Source: Balneolaceae bacterium
Lineage (GTDB): Bacteria > Bacteroidota > Rhodothermia > Balneolales > Balneolaceae
DNA: 64,000 nucleotides
Assembly (NCBI GenBank): GCA_017640665.1
Contig: JAEPQE010000001.1
Location: 947,262 to 1,011,261, forward strand
Reading direction: 5' to 3'
Shown here: positions 55,484 to 64,000 of the stretch, one piece after another
Position numbering within the stretch: position 1 is the first letter of the stretch
How the letters are laid out: each line of letters starts with the position of its first letter
The notes under the pieces: generated by a model
Database searches by the model: none
Told to the model about the DNA's origin: nothing
Seen by the model: the letters and a program-made list of their open reading frames with translations, nothing else
Made by a program: the position numbers and the translations under genes

Positions 55484-56674
55484 TTATTGAACTTCACCAT
55501 TAATAATCACATTGGTAACCTGCGTCAGGTACTCAAAAGGATCGCCATTATAAAGTACCAGATCAGCATCTTTCCCTCTTTCAAGAGACCCGACTTGATC
55601 TGAAATACCCAGTAACCCTGCTGCATCGATGGTAAGCTTTTGGATTGCAATCTCAGGATCAAGTCCGTGAGCAACAGCAATGGCGGCCTCAAAAAGAATA
55701 ACCCTTGTTTTTGGAACATAACCTTCAAAGCCACTCTGGAAGGCAAAAGATATATCTGCTTCGTATAAGGTTGCCGCCATATTCATAGTTGCATTCTTAG
55801 CCTGACCGGAAGCTCTCATCATTGGCGGATGAACAAAAACAGGATGGCCTGATTCCTTTATTTCATCCAAAACCAGATAGGCTTCTGCAGCGCCGTCGAT
55901 CACCATAGGAAAACCGAATTCTTTTTGAAGCCTGATCGCGGTCATGATATCATGAGCCCTATGAACAGTAACCATAGCGGTAAGCTTTCCATCCAGCAAG
56001 TCGGCAAGTGCTTCCATAGCAAGATCTTTTGTAGCCGGATTATTGCTGTTTCTTTTATCAAGATACTGTTGAGCTTTAATTAGGTTTTCGCGAAGCATCG
56101 CAATGCCTTTAGAGCGCGTACCCGGCTTTTTGATATCGCTATCCATCATATTTCCAAGAGTAAAAGCGAGCATTTTTGATGGGTTTAGGACAGCTTCATT
56201 TACCGTTTCTCCGGAAGTTTTAACAATCATAGTCTGACCACTTATAAGTGCGCCAGGGCCATGACCCGTATGTATGGTAGTAACGCCCATGCTTCGTAAA
56301 TAACCAACCAACTCTTCTCTGGCATTGTAAGCGTCAATCGCACGGAGTTCAGGTTGAATAGCAGAGGAGGTTTCAAGCTGATCCTGATCATGGGGCTGAT
56401 TCAAATGTCCGGCTAGGCCAACAACAGTATGTGCGTCGATTAATCCCGGAGTTACAACAGCAGCTTCAAGTACCCGGTAATCAGAAGGAATTCGAACCGA
56501 ACCCTCAGCTCCGACCCGGTCAATTTTCCCATCTTTAATTAAGACAACTCCATTTTCAATGGGATCGCCGTTGCTTGTGTATAGCAAACCAGCTTTTACT
56601 GCGATTTGGGAAAAGCCCGATGAAACAAGAAAAAGCGAAATGCTTAGGGTAAGTATAGTTATGATAGTCTTCAT
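55484..56674 (-). CDS. Degenerate amidohydrolase-family protein
   Basis: A 396-residue secreted protein (signal peptide ending FSQ at about 23) with the amidohydrolase fold. The end (GSLERGKDADLVLYNGDPFEY) is fully typical. The HxH metal motif is lost: it reads AHTV at 81-84, so the second His is Val. The later His (LQHVSEAY in the neighbour) is Gly, and the catalytic FHTDD is replaced by FQSGF (312-316). It is therefore probably inactive in metal hydrolysis. It follows its intact paralogue by two bases. Confidence 0.85.
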   Translation of the reverse strand: MKTIITILTLSISLFLVSSGFSQIAVKAGLLYTSNGDPIENGVVLIKDGKIDRVGAEGSVRIPSDYRVLEAAVVTPGLIDAHTVVGLAGHLNQPHDQDQLETSSAIQPELRAIDAYNAREELVGYLRSMGVTTIHTGHGPGALISGQTMIVKTSGETVNEAVLNPSKMLAFTLGNMMDSDIKKPGTRSKGIAMLRENLIKAQQYLDKRNSNNPATKDLAMEALADLLDGKLTAMVTVHRAHDIMTAIRLQKEFGFPMVIDGAAEAYLVLDEIKESGHPVFVHPPMMRASGQAKNATMNMAATLYEADISFAFQSGFEGYVPKTRVILFEAAIAVAHGLDPEIAIQKLTIDAAGLLGISDQVGSLERGKDADLVLYNGDPFEYLTQVTNVIINGEVQ

Positions 56675-56676
56675 TC

Positions 56677-57987
56677 TTACTCTCCTTCAATATGATGGTT
56701 ATGGACTTCGCCCCGGAAAATTTCATACCCCCCGGTTGCATACTCCCTGTCTTCCGGATTTTGCCTGTCCCAAACCTTTTGGCCTTCAATCCAGGTTTGC
56801 TCCACCATCGTGTACACACTAAAAGGGTCGCCACTGAGAATAATGAAGTCGGCATCTTTCCCTTTCTCTAAGGAGCCAACCCGGTCATCAATATCCATCA
56901 TTATGGCATTGGCGATGGTGACAGCTTCGAGTGCTTTTTCCCGACTCATTCCTTCACGAACACCCATAGCGGCAGAGCGCAGAAACAGCCTCGAATCTGT
57001 GATGTAATCATCGGTATGAAAGCCAACCAGCACGCCTGCTTCTTCGAGAGCAGCGGCGTTAACATTACTAAAGTCTTTAGCTTCGAGCTTACCCCCAAAG
57101 GAGTCTAACGTAATAACAGAAGCAGGAACACCGGCTTCGGCAATTTCATCAGCTACTTTATATGCCTCAGAAACGTGTTGAAGAACTAATTTATAGCCAA
57201 ATTCTTTCGATAAGCGAATGGCAGTTAAAATATCATCATGGCGATGAGTATGATTATGAACGGTTCGTTTCCCCTCCAGAACCTCCACTAAGGTTTCCAT
57301 TTGAAGATCTCGCGGGGGCATTTTGCTTTCATCGCCATTTGCCTCCTTTATTTTTTGCTGATAATTCTGAGCCTTGATAAATAATTCCCGAACCATAGCG
57401 GCAGATTTTGCACGGGTTCCGGGTCGCGGAGAAGCGCCGTTACCAATAGGGTTCGTGCCGTTTGCCATTTTTAACCCGCCATAAATGTTATTCTCCTCAT
57501 CAATAATCAAAAGCATGTCTTCGATAGTATTCGCTTTTCGAAGCTTGAGGTAAACGGTTTGTCCGCTCATTAAATGACCTGAGCCCGGCATCACGTTTGC
57601 TGCGGTAATTCCGCCTGCGAGTGCTTTTTTGAAGGTATCGCTTCGGGGATCAATTGCATCCATAATCCGAACATCCGGGTGAAGTGACGACGACCGATCT
57701 CCGCCATCTCCTCCGCCAATATGAGAGTGTGTATCTACAAGACCGGGCATAATTACTTTACCGGAGACGTCAACTACTTCTGCATCAGAAGGGATGCGAA
57801 AGCGATGGTCTCCCACGTCCTGAATTATACCATCCCGGATTACCAGAACTCCATTTTCAATGGGTTCGCCGGAAATTGGGATGATATGAGCTCCGGTAAA
57901 GTAGACAGCGTTTGTTTGGGCAATGTTTGGAGTTGAGTATAACACCCCAATAAGCGCCCCGAAAAGAATAGTTTTAGATATGTTCAT
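56677..57987 (-). CDS. Secreted amidohydrolase (metal-dependent)
   Basis: A 436-residue exported enzyme with signal peptide ending at about residue 23. Metal ligands are His87 and His89 (DTHSHIGG), followed by His270 (LQHVSEAY) and the catalytic Asp325 or Asp326 (GFHTDD). The composite C-terminal beta domain ends in DRVGSLEKGKDADFIIL. Many relatives hydrolyse cyclic amides such as imidazolonepropionate or peptides; the substrate is unknown. It leads a two-gene unit with the degenerate paralogue two bases downstream. Confidence 0.88.
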   Translation of the reverse strand: MNISKTILFGALIGVLYSTPNIAQTNAVYFTGAHIIPISGEPIENGVLVIRDGIIQDVGDHRFRIPSDAEVVDVSGKVIMPGLVDTHSHIGGGDGGDRSSSLHPDVRIMDAIDPRSDTFKKALAGGITAANVMPGSGHLMSGQTVYLKLRKANTIEDMLLIIDEENNIYGGLKMANGTNPIGNGASPRPGTRAKSAAMVRELFIKAQNYQQKIKEANGDESKMPPRDLQMETLVEVLEGKRTVHNHTHRHDDILTAIRLSKEFGYKLVLQHVSEAYKVADEIAEAGVPASVITLDSFGGKLEAKDFSNVNAAALEEAGVLVGFHTDDYITDSRLFLRSAAMGVREGMSREKALEAVTIANAIMMDIDDRVGSLEKGKDADFIILSGDPFSVYTMVEQTWIEGQKVWDRQNPEDREYATGGYEIFRGEVHNHHIEGE

Positions 57988-58132
57988 AAAATGAGATTGG
58001 TTAAAGCAGCCCCAATTTATAAAAAAGAATTGGCTATCAAAGAGAATATTTGAAGTAATAGAAAACGGAACATTTCTGGCCCGAACCCTATTAGAAGGAG
58101 AAACGACTTACAAAAAAATTAATAGAGTGTTT

Positions 58133-58798
58133 ATGAAAGCAGCGAAAATAACCGGAATAATTGCAGTAGCCATTTTGGCGGGTATGTTTACAATTTCATT
58201 AACTATTGACGGTATTGTAAAAAGCGGGATTGAAGAAAACATGTCACAACTTGTTCAGACAGAGGTAAGTGTAGATGATGTAGATATTTCAATATTTAAC
58301 GGATCGGGTACAATCAAGGGTTTTTCAATAAGTAATCCGGATGGGTTTAGTGAGAATGAAGCAATCAGTATTAAGAGCATGACTATTGAAACAGATTTAG
58401 CGTCAATACTTTCAGATCAGATAGTCGTAAATGAAATACGAATAAAGAGTCCGGAACTACTTTTCGAGCAAAAAGGGGTGTCTGCCAATCTTAAGACGAT
58501 CAATGACAATATGAATATGGAGTCAGAGTCATCATCAGAAAAAGGGCTTGTAGTCAATTATCTGCTAATCGAAAATGGGAAAGTAGAAGTTAACACAGCC
58601 ATTGACAGAGAACGAACCGTAACAGCTGAAATCGATGAATTCGAATTAAGCGGCATCGGAAAAGCCGGATTGAATACTCTTCAGCAGGGCATGAAAGAGA
58701 TACTAGAGCCACTCATTAAGCAAGCAATGGCACAAGCGGCCAAAGAGGGCGTTCTTGAACAGGTACAAAATAAAGTCGAAGACCTTATTAATGGTTAA
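58133..58798 (+). CDS. AsmA-like envelope protein
   Basis: A 221-residue protein with an N-terminal signal or membrane anchor (residues 6-26, ITGIIAVAILAGMFTISL). The rest has the AsmA/DUF748-like pattern of beta strands: VDDVDISIFNGSGTIKGFSI, then SIKSMTIETDLASIL and IRIKSPELLFE. Such domains lie between the inner and outer membrane and are linked to lipid transport or secretion. ATG at 58133 is chosen; GTG at 58127 is possible. Shares four bases with the converging amidohydrolase. Confidence 0.7.
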   Translation: MKAAKITGIIAVAILAGMFTISLTIDGIVKSGIEENMSQLVQTEVSVDDVDISIFNGSGTIKGFSISNPDGFSENEAISIKSMTIETDLASILSDQIVVNEIRIKSPELLFEQKGVSANLKTINDNMNMESESSSEKGLVVNYLLIENGKVEVNTAIDRERTVTAEIDEFELSGIGKAGLNTLQQGMKEILEPLIKQAMAQAAKEGVLEQVQNKVEDLING

Positions 58799-60171
58799 TT
58801 ATAAGACGCTTCAATCTCGGCCAGTTTTTGATCGATCATCTCTTTTGAGTACCAACGACCCTGTACCATCACTCCGGAGTGGTTTTGTATATTGGCAACA
58901 TTCTCCAGAGGGTTTGAATCAACTAGGATCAGGTCGGCTCTTTGACCTGCTTTGATAGTACCGAAGTCATCTTTATCACTAAAATAAAGCCCGACATTTC
59001 GGGTGCCGGATTCAATAATCTCGTAAGGACTCATTCTGGCCTCCACCATCTTAGGTAATTCTCTGTGAATGGAAAACCCGGGAACACTGAAAAGCTGAGG
59101 GGCATCAGTTCCCATCAAAATAAGAGCCCCGGCCTCGTTCATCTTTTGAAGTAATTCGCGGCGGAGTTCAGCGTGATCCAGCGCTTCCCCAACACTTAAA
59201 CTCGCGTTATTCTCTACATTATTCGTAACCCAGTTGTTATATCCATTTCTTACCGCTTGAGGGATATACTTAAGTTCATCATAGTTTCTCATTGCTTCGT
59301 AATCGCCCGCTCCGATTATGGTTTCCCAAAGAGCCTGTGTTGGAACCAGCCATACATCATGTTCTACTGTTTTTTGGATGATTTCACTCATTTTTGATTC
59401 ACGCTCTGCACCTTCAAAAGCGCTTAAGTAAGCCACATACCCGTCCAGGTGATCCATAGTTAACTGGCCTGCTTCAATAGCTTGTTCGATCCCTACATCT
59501 GAGGGAACATGGCCGCCAAAAGTAATCCCGACCTCGTTTGCTGTTTCAGCCATAGCGTTATATTCGGCAAGCGTAAGACCCGGGTGAATTTTTAGTAAAT
59601 CCCAACCCTCTTCCTTTTGTTGAATCACTTTCTCCCGCGCTTGTTCAGGTGAGCTTACTGAGCCACCATTAAAACTAGGGCCCGCGAGATACAGATTTGG
59701 TCCGATGAGCTCGCCCGAATTAACCTTGTCTTTCAATTCCAGTTGATGGTTGTACCCGAGCATTCCACGAACGGTAGTTATTCCTGCTGCTACATAAAGA
59801 AACAGAGTATTTTCAACGTACTCGTCATTAAAGTAAGAAGGCGCATTTGCAGGCGGATGTGTTGGCGGAACATGGCCATGCATCTCAGCCAATCCCGGGA
59901 TTAAAAACTTTCCGGAGCCGTTTATCTTCCTGATGTCTTCATCTAAATCAACATTGGCAGACGGAGAAATCAAGCTTATTTCATCGTTGACGACTACCAC
60001 GGTTTGGTTTTTTAATACCTTATCTTCTTCAGTCATTGGAATTACCGTAACGTTAGTGAAAGCAGTAGTTTCTTCGGTATTTTTTACATAGATACAATCT
60101 TCATCAGTACTAAAATTGAAAGGAAGTACATAGAGAAGGAATGGAATTACAAATAGTGAGATCTTCAGCAT
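58795..60171 (-). CDS. Secreted amidohydrolase (third in region)
   Basis: A 458-residue exported amidohydrolase with an N-terminal signal peptide (about residues 1-20). Metal ligands are His98 and His100 in EMHGHVPP, with His in FGGHVPSDVG and MDHLDGY. The catalytic Asp is in LMGTDAPQLFSVPG. The C-terminus ends in GTIKAGQRADLILVDSNPLE. It is intact, unlike one of the pair at 55-58 kb. Its substrate is unknown. It is only distantly similar to the other two. Confidence 0.87.
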   Translation of the reverse strand: MLKISLFVIPFLLYVLPFNFSTDEDCIYVKNTEETTAFTNVTVIPMTEEDKVLKNQTVVVVNDEISLISPSANVDLDEDIRKINGSGKFLIPGLAEMHGHVPPTHPPANAPSYFNDEYVENTLFLYVAAGITTVRGMLGYNHQLELKDKVNSGELIGPNLYLAGPSFNGGSVSSPEQAREKVIQQKEEGWDLLKIHPGLTLAEYNAMAETANEVGITFGGHVPSDVGIEQAIEAGQLTMDHLDGYVAYLSAFEGAERESKMSEIIQKTVEHDVWLVPTQALWETIIGAGDYEAMRNYDELKYIPQAVRNGYNNWVTNNVENNASLSVGEALDHAELRRELLQKMNEAGALILMGTDAPQLFSVPGFSIHRELPKMVEARMSPYEIIESGTRNVGLYFSDKDDFGTIKAGQRADLILVDSNPLENVANIQNHSGVMVQGRWYSKEMIDQKLAEIEASYN

Positions 60172-60268
60172 AACGAAAAGTGTTTATTAAGTGCTAAATC
60201 AATAAAACACTTTTTAAGGTGGGTAAACAAAACGCGCAATCACTTTTTATGATTTTTTACCGAACCGG

Positions 60269-60703
60269 TTATTTAGGCTCTTTTTCGATTCCCAACCTTT
60301 TTGGATGATTGTCAGCTTCCTGAAGTTCATTAAAAGCATTCTGAAAATTACTGATTAGCTCCATGTATTCTTTCGTTTCGTTGATTCGGGCCGATGCATT
60401 TCTGCTTTTCAAGCTTTCATTCTTTGATTTTCGAATGAATCGATAGAACTCAAATTCCATAAGATTCCCATCCTTGTCTTCAACAAAAATCCTCCCGTCT
60501 TCACTTACCCCTTTATAAATGAATGTGCCAACAGGATAACCCGTAGAGCTTTTTTCGAACCGATGAAATTCAGACCAATCAGTTGTGCCGCGGGCGCTGT
60601 AGATATTCCAGCAAAAAACCTCATCGCCTTCCTGCCAGTGCAATATTTCCGGATACCAGGTGTGCGGCGGTACCCCTTTCTTTTTATTTCTGAATAGCCC
60701 CAT
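60269..60703 (-). CDS. Hypothetical cytoplasmic protein
   Basis: A 144-residue protein that I do not recognise. The first half reads as beta strands with several Trp (HTWYPEILHWQEGDEVFCW and RGTTDWSEFHRFEK). The second is charged and probably helical. It overlaps the upstream membrane protein gene by 20 bases and so is co-translated with it. No signal peptide or metal-binding motif is seen. Its function is unknown. Confidence 0.55.
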   Translation of the reverse strand: MGLFRNKKKGVPPHTWYPEILHWQEGDEVFCWNIYSARGTTDWSEFHRFEKSSTGYPVGTFIYKGVSEDGRIFVEDKDGNLMEFEFYRFIRKSKNESLKSRNASARINETKEYMELISNFQNAFNELQEADNHPKRLGIEKEPK

Positions 60704-61448
60704 TCGTTTTTTGGTTTTTGAATAAATCTTTAACGGCAGATATAAAAGTGCCCTTTTCTTCCAGAATATCTTCAGGTTTCATGACTTCTAAAATGACCGT
60801 TCCTCTGTAAAAAGTATACATACTGATCGCCATTACGGTGTGTGCAATATCAAGGTGATTAAACCAGATTCCCAGCCCAATTTCGCTGGTATAAAAGAAG
60901 GCGGCCAGGGTTGCAAATAATACGGTTAACACAAATGCCCGGCTTGCTTTATTTCGCGTTCTCCAGAAGACGAGGAAATGGAGCGGTAAAACAACCAGCC
61001 CCAAGCCATAAGCAGAATGTACCTGGATAAAGAAGAAATTGAGAGTAGTAAACGTGATCACTGCAAAAGTGAGAAGCTCAACTACATTTGCTACTTCAAG
61101 AACTCTCCCGAATGTTTTATTGATTACGGGCTGTGCATGCATGATGGAGGCTCGTTCAACCGCCATAACAGCCAGCATGCTAATCAGCCATCCGGGGAGC
61201 TTCCATTCCAGTCCAACCGCATATTGAAAAGCGTGTCCAAGAATTCCACCCAGAAAAGTAGCCAGACCCATCACAAAAAAATACCATCGCATGTATTGAT
61301 GAACCTTACCCGGCTTATTCAGCTTCACTAATTTGATAAACGCATAGATACAGACTGCCGTTATCCAAAGGTCGGTAAAGGTGACCATTGGCTCCATAAT
61401 GGTAATACCAAATAATTCAATGGATGGTTGTCCGCTGGGAGAGTTCAT
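60684..61448 (-). CDS. Seven-helix membrane protein of unknown function
   Basis: A protein of about 254 residues with seven membrane helices (segments near VTFTDLWITAVCIYAF, RWYFFVMGLATFLGG, PGWLISMLAVMAV, VVELLTFAVITFTT, FLVFWRTRN, AFVLTVLFATLAA and HTVMAISMYTFYRG). ATG at 61448 is used; the TTG at 61508 would add 20 residues. The layout resembles membrane families sometimes named DUF6962, but I am not sure. It overlaps the next gene by 20 bases. Confidence 0.6.
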   Translation of the reverse strand: MNSPSGQPSIELFGITIMEPMVTFTDLWITAVCIYAFIKLVKLNKPGKVHQYMRWYFFVMGLATFLGGILGHAFQYAVGLEWKLPGWLISMLAVMAVERASIMHAQPVINKTFGRVLEVANVVELLTFAVITFTTLNFFFIQVHSAYGLGLVVLPLHFLVFWRTRNKASRAFVLTVLFATLAAFFYTSEIGLGIWFNHLDIAHTVMAISMYTFYRGTVILEVMKPEDILEEKGTFISAVKDLFKNQKTNGAIQK

Positions 61449-61755
61449 GAAAAAATCATAAAGGTTAGCATGACAAATATAACGAGGAACTAAATAGCTT
61501 GGTTCCAAGGCATAAAAAAAGCCTGCTTTTAACGGCTGGCTGCTTTGATTTTTTAGTAACTAGAACCAATATACGGCGGAGAGCTGCCCTTGACCAAATC
61601 TAATTAATTACATATAACTAATGATAACTAATAATTGATTTAAATTAAATTAAACGAATTCAATGATGAATTTACTAAGGATAATACTAGTGGAATAACC
61701 AGCATAAAAGCATTTAAAAAATGACTGTAAATCACCAGAAAGAGCAGGGAAATTA
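61449..61755. other. AT-rich intergenic region
   Basis: No gene is visible. Bases 61600-61750 are strongly AT-rich. A weak hairpin-like segment lies near 61515-61555. The right border is the SnoaL-like pseudogene. Confidence 0.4.
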
Positions 61756-62051
61756 CTATGTATGGTAATTCACAGATTTCATTGAACCATCTTCACCCAA
61801 AATATTGGTTTCAGATCCCAGTACAATGTCGGTGTTATGGGTAGACAAACAAAGCCAATGCCCATCCTTTTTTGAACAACGGCTGAGCTCTCAGTAAGAA
61901 GTTTTACGGTCACGGGTTGAAGTTTTAGGGAAGAGTCTGTGAAAATAACTCTAAGCCCGTAGTCGTGGGTTGTTCGTAGTCACGATTGTTCCACCAGGAA
62001 ACAAAAACGTTCAGGGATTTCTTCGGGAGATTTAATTGGTAGATAGCTCAT
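61756..62051 (-). pseudogene. Decayed SnoaL-like (SgcJ/EcaC) gene
   Basis: On the minus strand ATG at 62051 overlaps the stop of the preceding gene and reads MSYLPIKSPEEIPERF, the start of SgcJ/EcaC-type SnoaL-like proteins. The frame then shifts at a T run to VSWWNNRDY. It resumes in a third place with HDYGLRVIFTDSSLKLQ, and after a further shift with DGHWLCLSTHNTDIV, ending VNYHT and a stop at 61756. Intact members are about 140-150 residues; here two internal blocks are missing. The multiple frameshifts and deletions make a functional product impossible. Confidence 0.8.
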
Positions 62052-62917
62052 TACAAGAGCCTCTTTTTTTGAGGAATCCAACAACGTGTTCTGGCTTTAT
62101 ATTCCAAATACGCAGAACCAAATTTTTGTACAAGATCGGTTTCCTCAATGGGCCGAACTACAAAGTGCCAGGCTAATCCTCCGATCAAAGAATAAATAGC
62201 AACGTGAACGGAGGAAAAAACGATAGAAATAGCAATAATCTGTCCAACCCCTGCAACAGCCATCGGGTTCCTTATGTAGTTGTAAGGACCGGCTGTGACT
62301 AAATAATTGGTGGCGTCCATCGGCAATGGGGTACCCTTTCCATTTCTAACCATAAAAAAGGCACTCGAAAGTCCTAGCAAGGTAAAAGCGAGAAAAAGAA
62401 TTAACCCTGTATATAGGGTTAGAGGCTGATCTATAACGTCTATTTGTGATTTCGATACAAACAAGATCAAATAAGGAATGACACCCAGAAATAAAGTCCA
62501 GAAACTAAGCACCTGAATTAATGTCTTAAAAGAGTTTTTTAAAAGTGATTCAGTAACTGAGTTTCTGTTAAAAAACTTTGGATAGCATAGATAAACATTA
62601 AATACTAAACCAAAGACCATTGTTGCTGTTGGGAGAAAGCCATCGGAACCAAGAAAAGAAGCGTTTATACAAAATAGAGTGGCGTAAGAAAAAGCTCCTA
62701 ATATGATCAAGCTCAAGCCCCGACTTTCTTTATAAGCTCGTACTAAAGAAAGGACCCCAAGTAAAAGTAAATCAGGAACTAAAAGAGCAAAGTAAGACTC
62801 TCTGGAAATTTCAGAAAAAGAAAATAGCAAGTAGAACTCATCACAAACACTTATCAAAACCCACCAGACAGAAATGAGTGAGGCTTGAAAAAGATAGGCT
62901 GTTCCTGAGTTTTTCAA
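62051..62917 (-). CDS. Isoprenylcysteine methyltransferase-like membrane protein
   Basis: A membrane protein with about eight helices. The C-terminal domain is of the phospholipid/isoprenylcysteine methyltransferase kind, with TAGPYNYIRNPMAVAGVGQI and later WHFVVRPIEETDLVQKFGS. The N-terminal part is a helical extension. The start is uncertain: TTG at 62917, with GGAG about 11 bases upstream, is preferred (288 residues), but the frame is open to 62968, overlapping the GH5 gene. The substrate of the methyltransferase is not known. Confidence 0.7.
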   Translation of the reverse strand: MKNSGTAYLFQASLISVWWVLISVCDEFYLLFSFSEISRESYFALLVPDLLLLGVLSLVRAYKESRGLSLIILGAFSYATLFCINASFLGSDGFLPTATMVFGLVFNVYLCYPKFFNRNSVTESLLKNSFKTLIQVLSFWTLFLGVIPYLILFVSKSQIDVIDQPLTLYTGLILFLAFTLLGLSSAFFMVRNGKGTPLPMDATNYLVTAGPYNYIRNPMAVAGVGQIIAISIVFSSVHVAIYSLIGGLAWHFVVRPIEETDLVQKFGSAYLEYKARTRCWIPQKKRLL

Positions 62918-62925
62918 AACAAAGG

Positions 62926-63954
62926 CTACTCCGTTTCGGTAAGGGCGCGTAGTAATTCCAAATCCCAATCGCCGTTGTTGGGGTTATAGATTCCAAAGCC
63001 GGAAGCAAATTCCCAGTAGTGATAGCTCATATTATTCTCTAAAGCAAAGCTTACGATCGTTTCCGTCCATCGACCTCTGGACTCAGAGTCAGCACGACTA
63101 TAAGCCCCAAACTCACCGATGTTGATCGGGACGCCTCTTTCCTGGCCCCAGTCAACAATGGTTTGGAAATGATTTTCCACAGCAGCCACCTGGGTACTTG
63201 TACCAACCCATTCGGTTCCCAGCCAGGCATCCGCACCATCTACCCACTCAGCTCCCTGGTGTGTAAATTGAAATGGCTCATAGTAATGTACTGTAACGAT
63301 CAGATTTCCGTCGTCCGGAATATCCAGCTTCAATAGTCCGGGAACACCCCCCCATTCTGCGGCGCCGATTACTACCGTGCGATTCGGATTTGTTTCCCGG
63401 ATCTTATCCAGTGCTGTGGGTAAAAGTTGGTTCCATAGATCTGCTGTCAAATTACCGTGAGGTTCGTTCAGTATCTCAAAGAGAACCTCTTCCGGCTGAT
63501 CTTTGTATCGTTCAGAGATCTGTTCCCATATTGATAAGAACTTAGCCGATTCCTGGGCAGGATTGTCAAAAATTTCCTCATAGTGATGAATATTGATCAT
63601 AACCATTAAGTCATTATCTAAAGATTGACTGATAGCCCAATCCACCCGCTCAAAAAACTCTTCATCGATTGTGTAAGGATCCTCGTCAGTTGTATGGGCA
63701 GACCACCGGATTGGAATTCGTACGCTGTTAAACCCAGCATCTTTTATGAGTTTGAACCACTCAGCTTGTAGTACAATTCCCCACTCTCCTTCACTAGGTG
63801 CCTCCAGGGCATTTCCAAGATTTATTCCCCGACCGAGTTTTATGTTCTGTTCAAAAGGATCAAGAGGCTCAGGAATCCCTCCGCCATCTACATTTTTACT
63901 GGCATCACATGCCAGAAACGGAATCAGAAGAAGAAAGAAAAGCGACTTTTTCAT
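62926..63954 (-). CDS. GH5-family glycoside hydrolase lipoprotein
   Basis: A 342-residue lipoprotein. The signal peptide ends in the lipobox LAC with Cys16. The GH5-type (clan A) barrel has the acid/base Glu164 in ILNEPHG and the nucleophile Glu281 in INIGEFGAYS. GRGINLGNALEAP and the HHYEE segment match endoglucanase-like members. It likely cleaves beta-1,4-glucan or a related polymer at the cell surface. ATG at 63954 starts at the signal peptide; the upstream frame to 63984 begins with TTG and is less likely. Confidence 0.88.
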   Translation of the reverse strand: MKKSLFFLLLIPFLACDASKNVDGGGIPEPLDPFEQNIKLGRGINLGNALEAPSEGEWGIVLQAEWFKLIKDAGFNSVRIPIRWSAHTTDEDPYTIDEEFFERVDWAISQSLDNDLMVMINIHHYEEIFDNPAQESAKFLSIWEQISERYKDQPEEVLFEILNEPHGNLTADLWNQLLPTALDKIRETNPNRTVVIGAAEWGGVPGLLKLDIPDDGNLIVTVHYYEPFQFTHQGAEWVDGADAWLGTEWVGTSTQVAAVENHFQTIVDWGQERGVPINIGEFGAYSRADSESRGRWTETIVSFALENNMSYHYWEFASGFGIYNPNNGDWDLELLRALTETE

Positions 63955-64000
63955 TCGATAAGTGAGTTTTGAAAGTGAATTCAAGTATAATAAAATAGGT

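Noticed and set aside
61520-61560. Possible terminator downstream of the seven-helix protein gene's start region
   Set aside because: Arms are only about five bases and the location is on the 5' side of the gene, so it is not a sound terminator.

Overview
The window is 64 kb of a chromosome with moderate G+C content and dense, mostly housekeeping gene content. It most resembles the Bacteroidota/Rhodothermota/Balneolota group, and a Balneolaceae-like marine bacterium is my best guess. Four things suggest this: a small protein of the DUF4295 type behind rpmB-rpmG, a Bacteroidota-type promoter (TTG, 20 bases, TAnnTTTG) in front of rpmB, an S16 ribosomal protein with a very long acidic tail, and many lipoproteins and amidohydrolases of types common in that group. 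The placement rests on gene content and motifs read by eye. There is no rRNA in the window to confirm it.

Layout. 1-4.9 kb: the end of uvrB, a MarR regulator, then a minus-strand run rpmB-rpmG-DUF4295, yqeY-cvpA-tyrS-xth. 5.1-9.6 kb: gyrB-gyrA on plus. 9.6-13.3 kb: mnmG-rsmG-WYL regulator and tRNA-Asp on minus. 13.4-15.7 kb: a glutathione peroxidase and a coupled three-gene plus-strand unit (envelope protein, unknown 98-residue protein, MBL hydrolase). 15.7-21.4 kb: phoB-phoR-like pair with a mannose-1-phosphate guanylyltransferase, fabI-ruvC-ruvA, and a zinc-ribbon protein. 21.6-26.2 kb: ffh-rpsP-rimM-trmD-rplS, then adk. 26.2-30.0 kb: the glycerol operon glpK-glpD-glpF. 30-36 kb: sialate esterase, patatin, YiiX-like amidase, phosphatase-superfamily enzyme, dtd. 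36.05-36.48 kb: an AT-rich divergent gap with about nine DnaA-box-like sites, proposed here as oriC. 36.5-49.4 kb: bstA-like gene, purM, then small accessory genes, a K+ channel, regulators and an unusual NRAMP relative. 49.6-64 kb: secreted M14 peptidase, a GMC dehydrogenase with its small subunit, three amidohydrolases, membrane proteins and a GH5 lipoprotein.

The most notable signals are outside ordinary genes. First, the oriC candidate at 36 kb goes with two parS-like 16-mers inside rsmG (25 kb away) and with the gyrBA/mnmG/rsmG genes, so the window looks origin-proximal. Second, two intergenic stretches hold decayed genes that a gene finder would miss: a DUF2200 gene and a SnoaL-like (SgcJ/EcaC) gene, both broken by frameshifts. 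Third, a tandem amidohydrolase pair has one member that has lost its metal ligands. Fourth, the NRAMP-like transporter lacks the DPGN and MPH metal-binding motifs. Fifth, the GMC dehydrogenase carries a cysteine cluster like that of Fe-S-containing glucose dehydrogenases but has no cytochrome gene beside it. I found no CRISPR array, prophage, transposase, rRNA or clear defence system.
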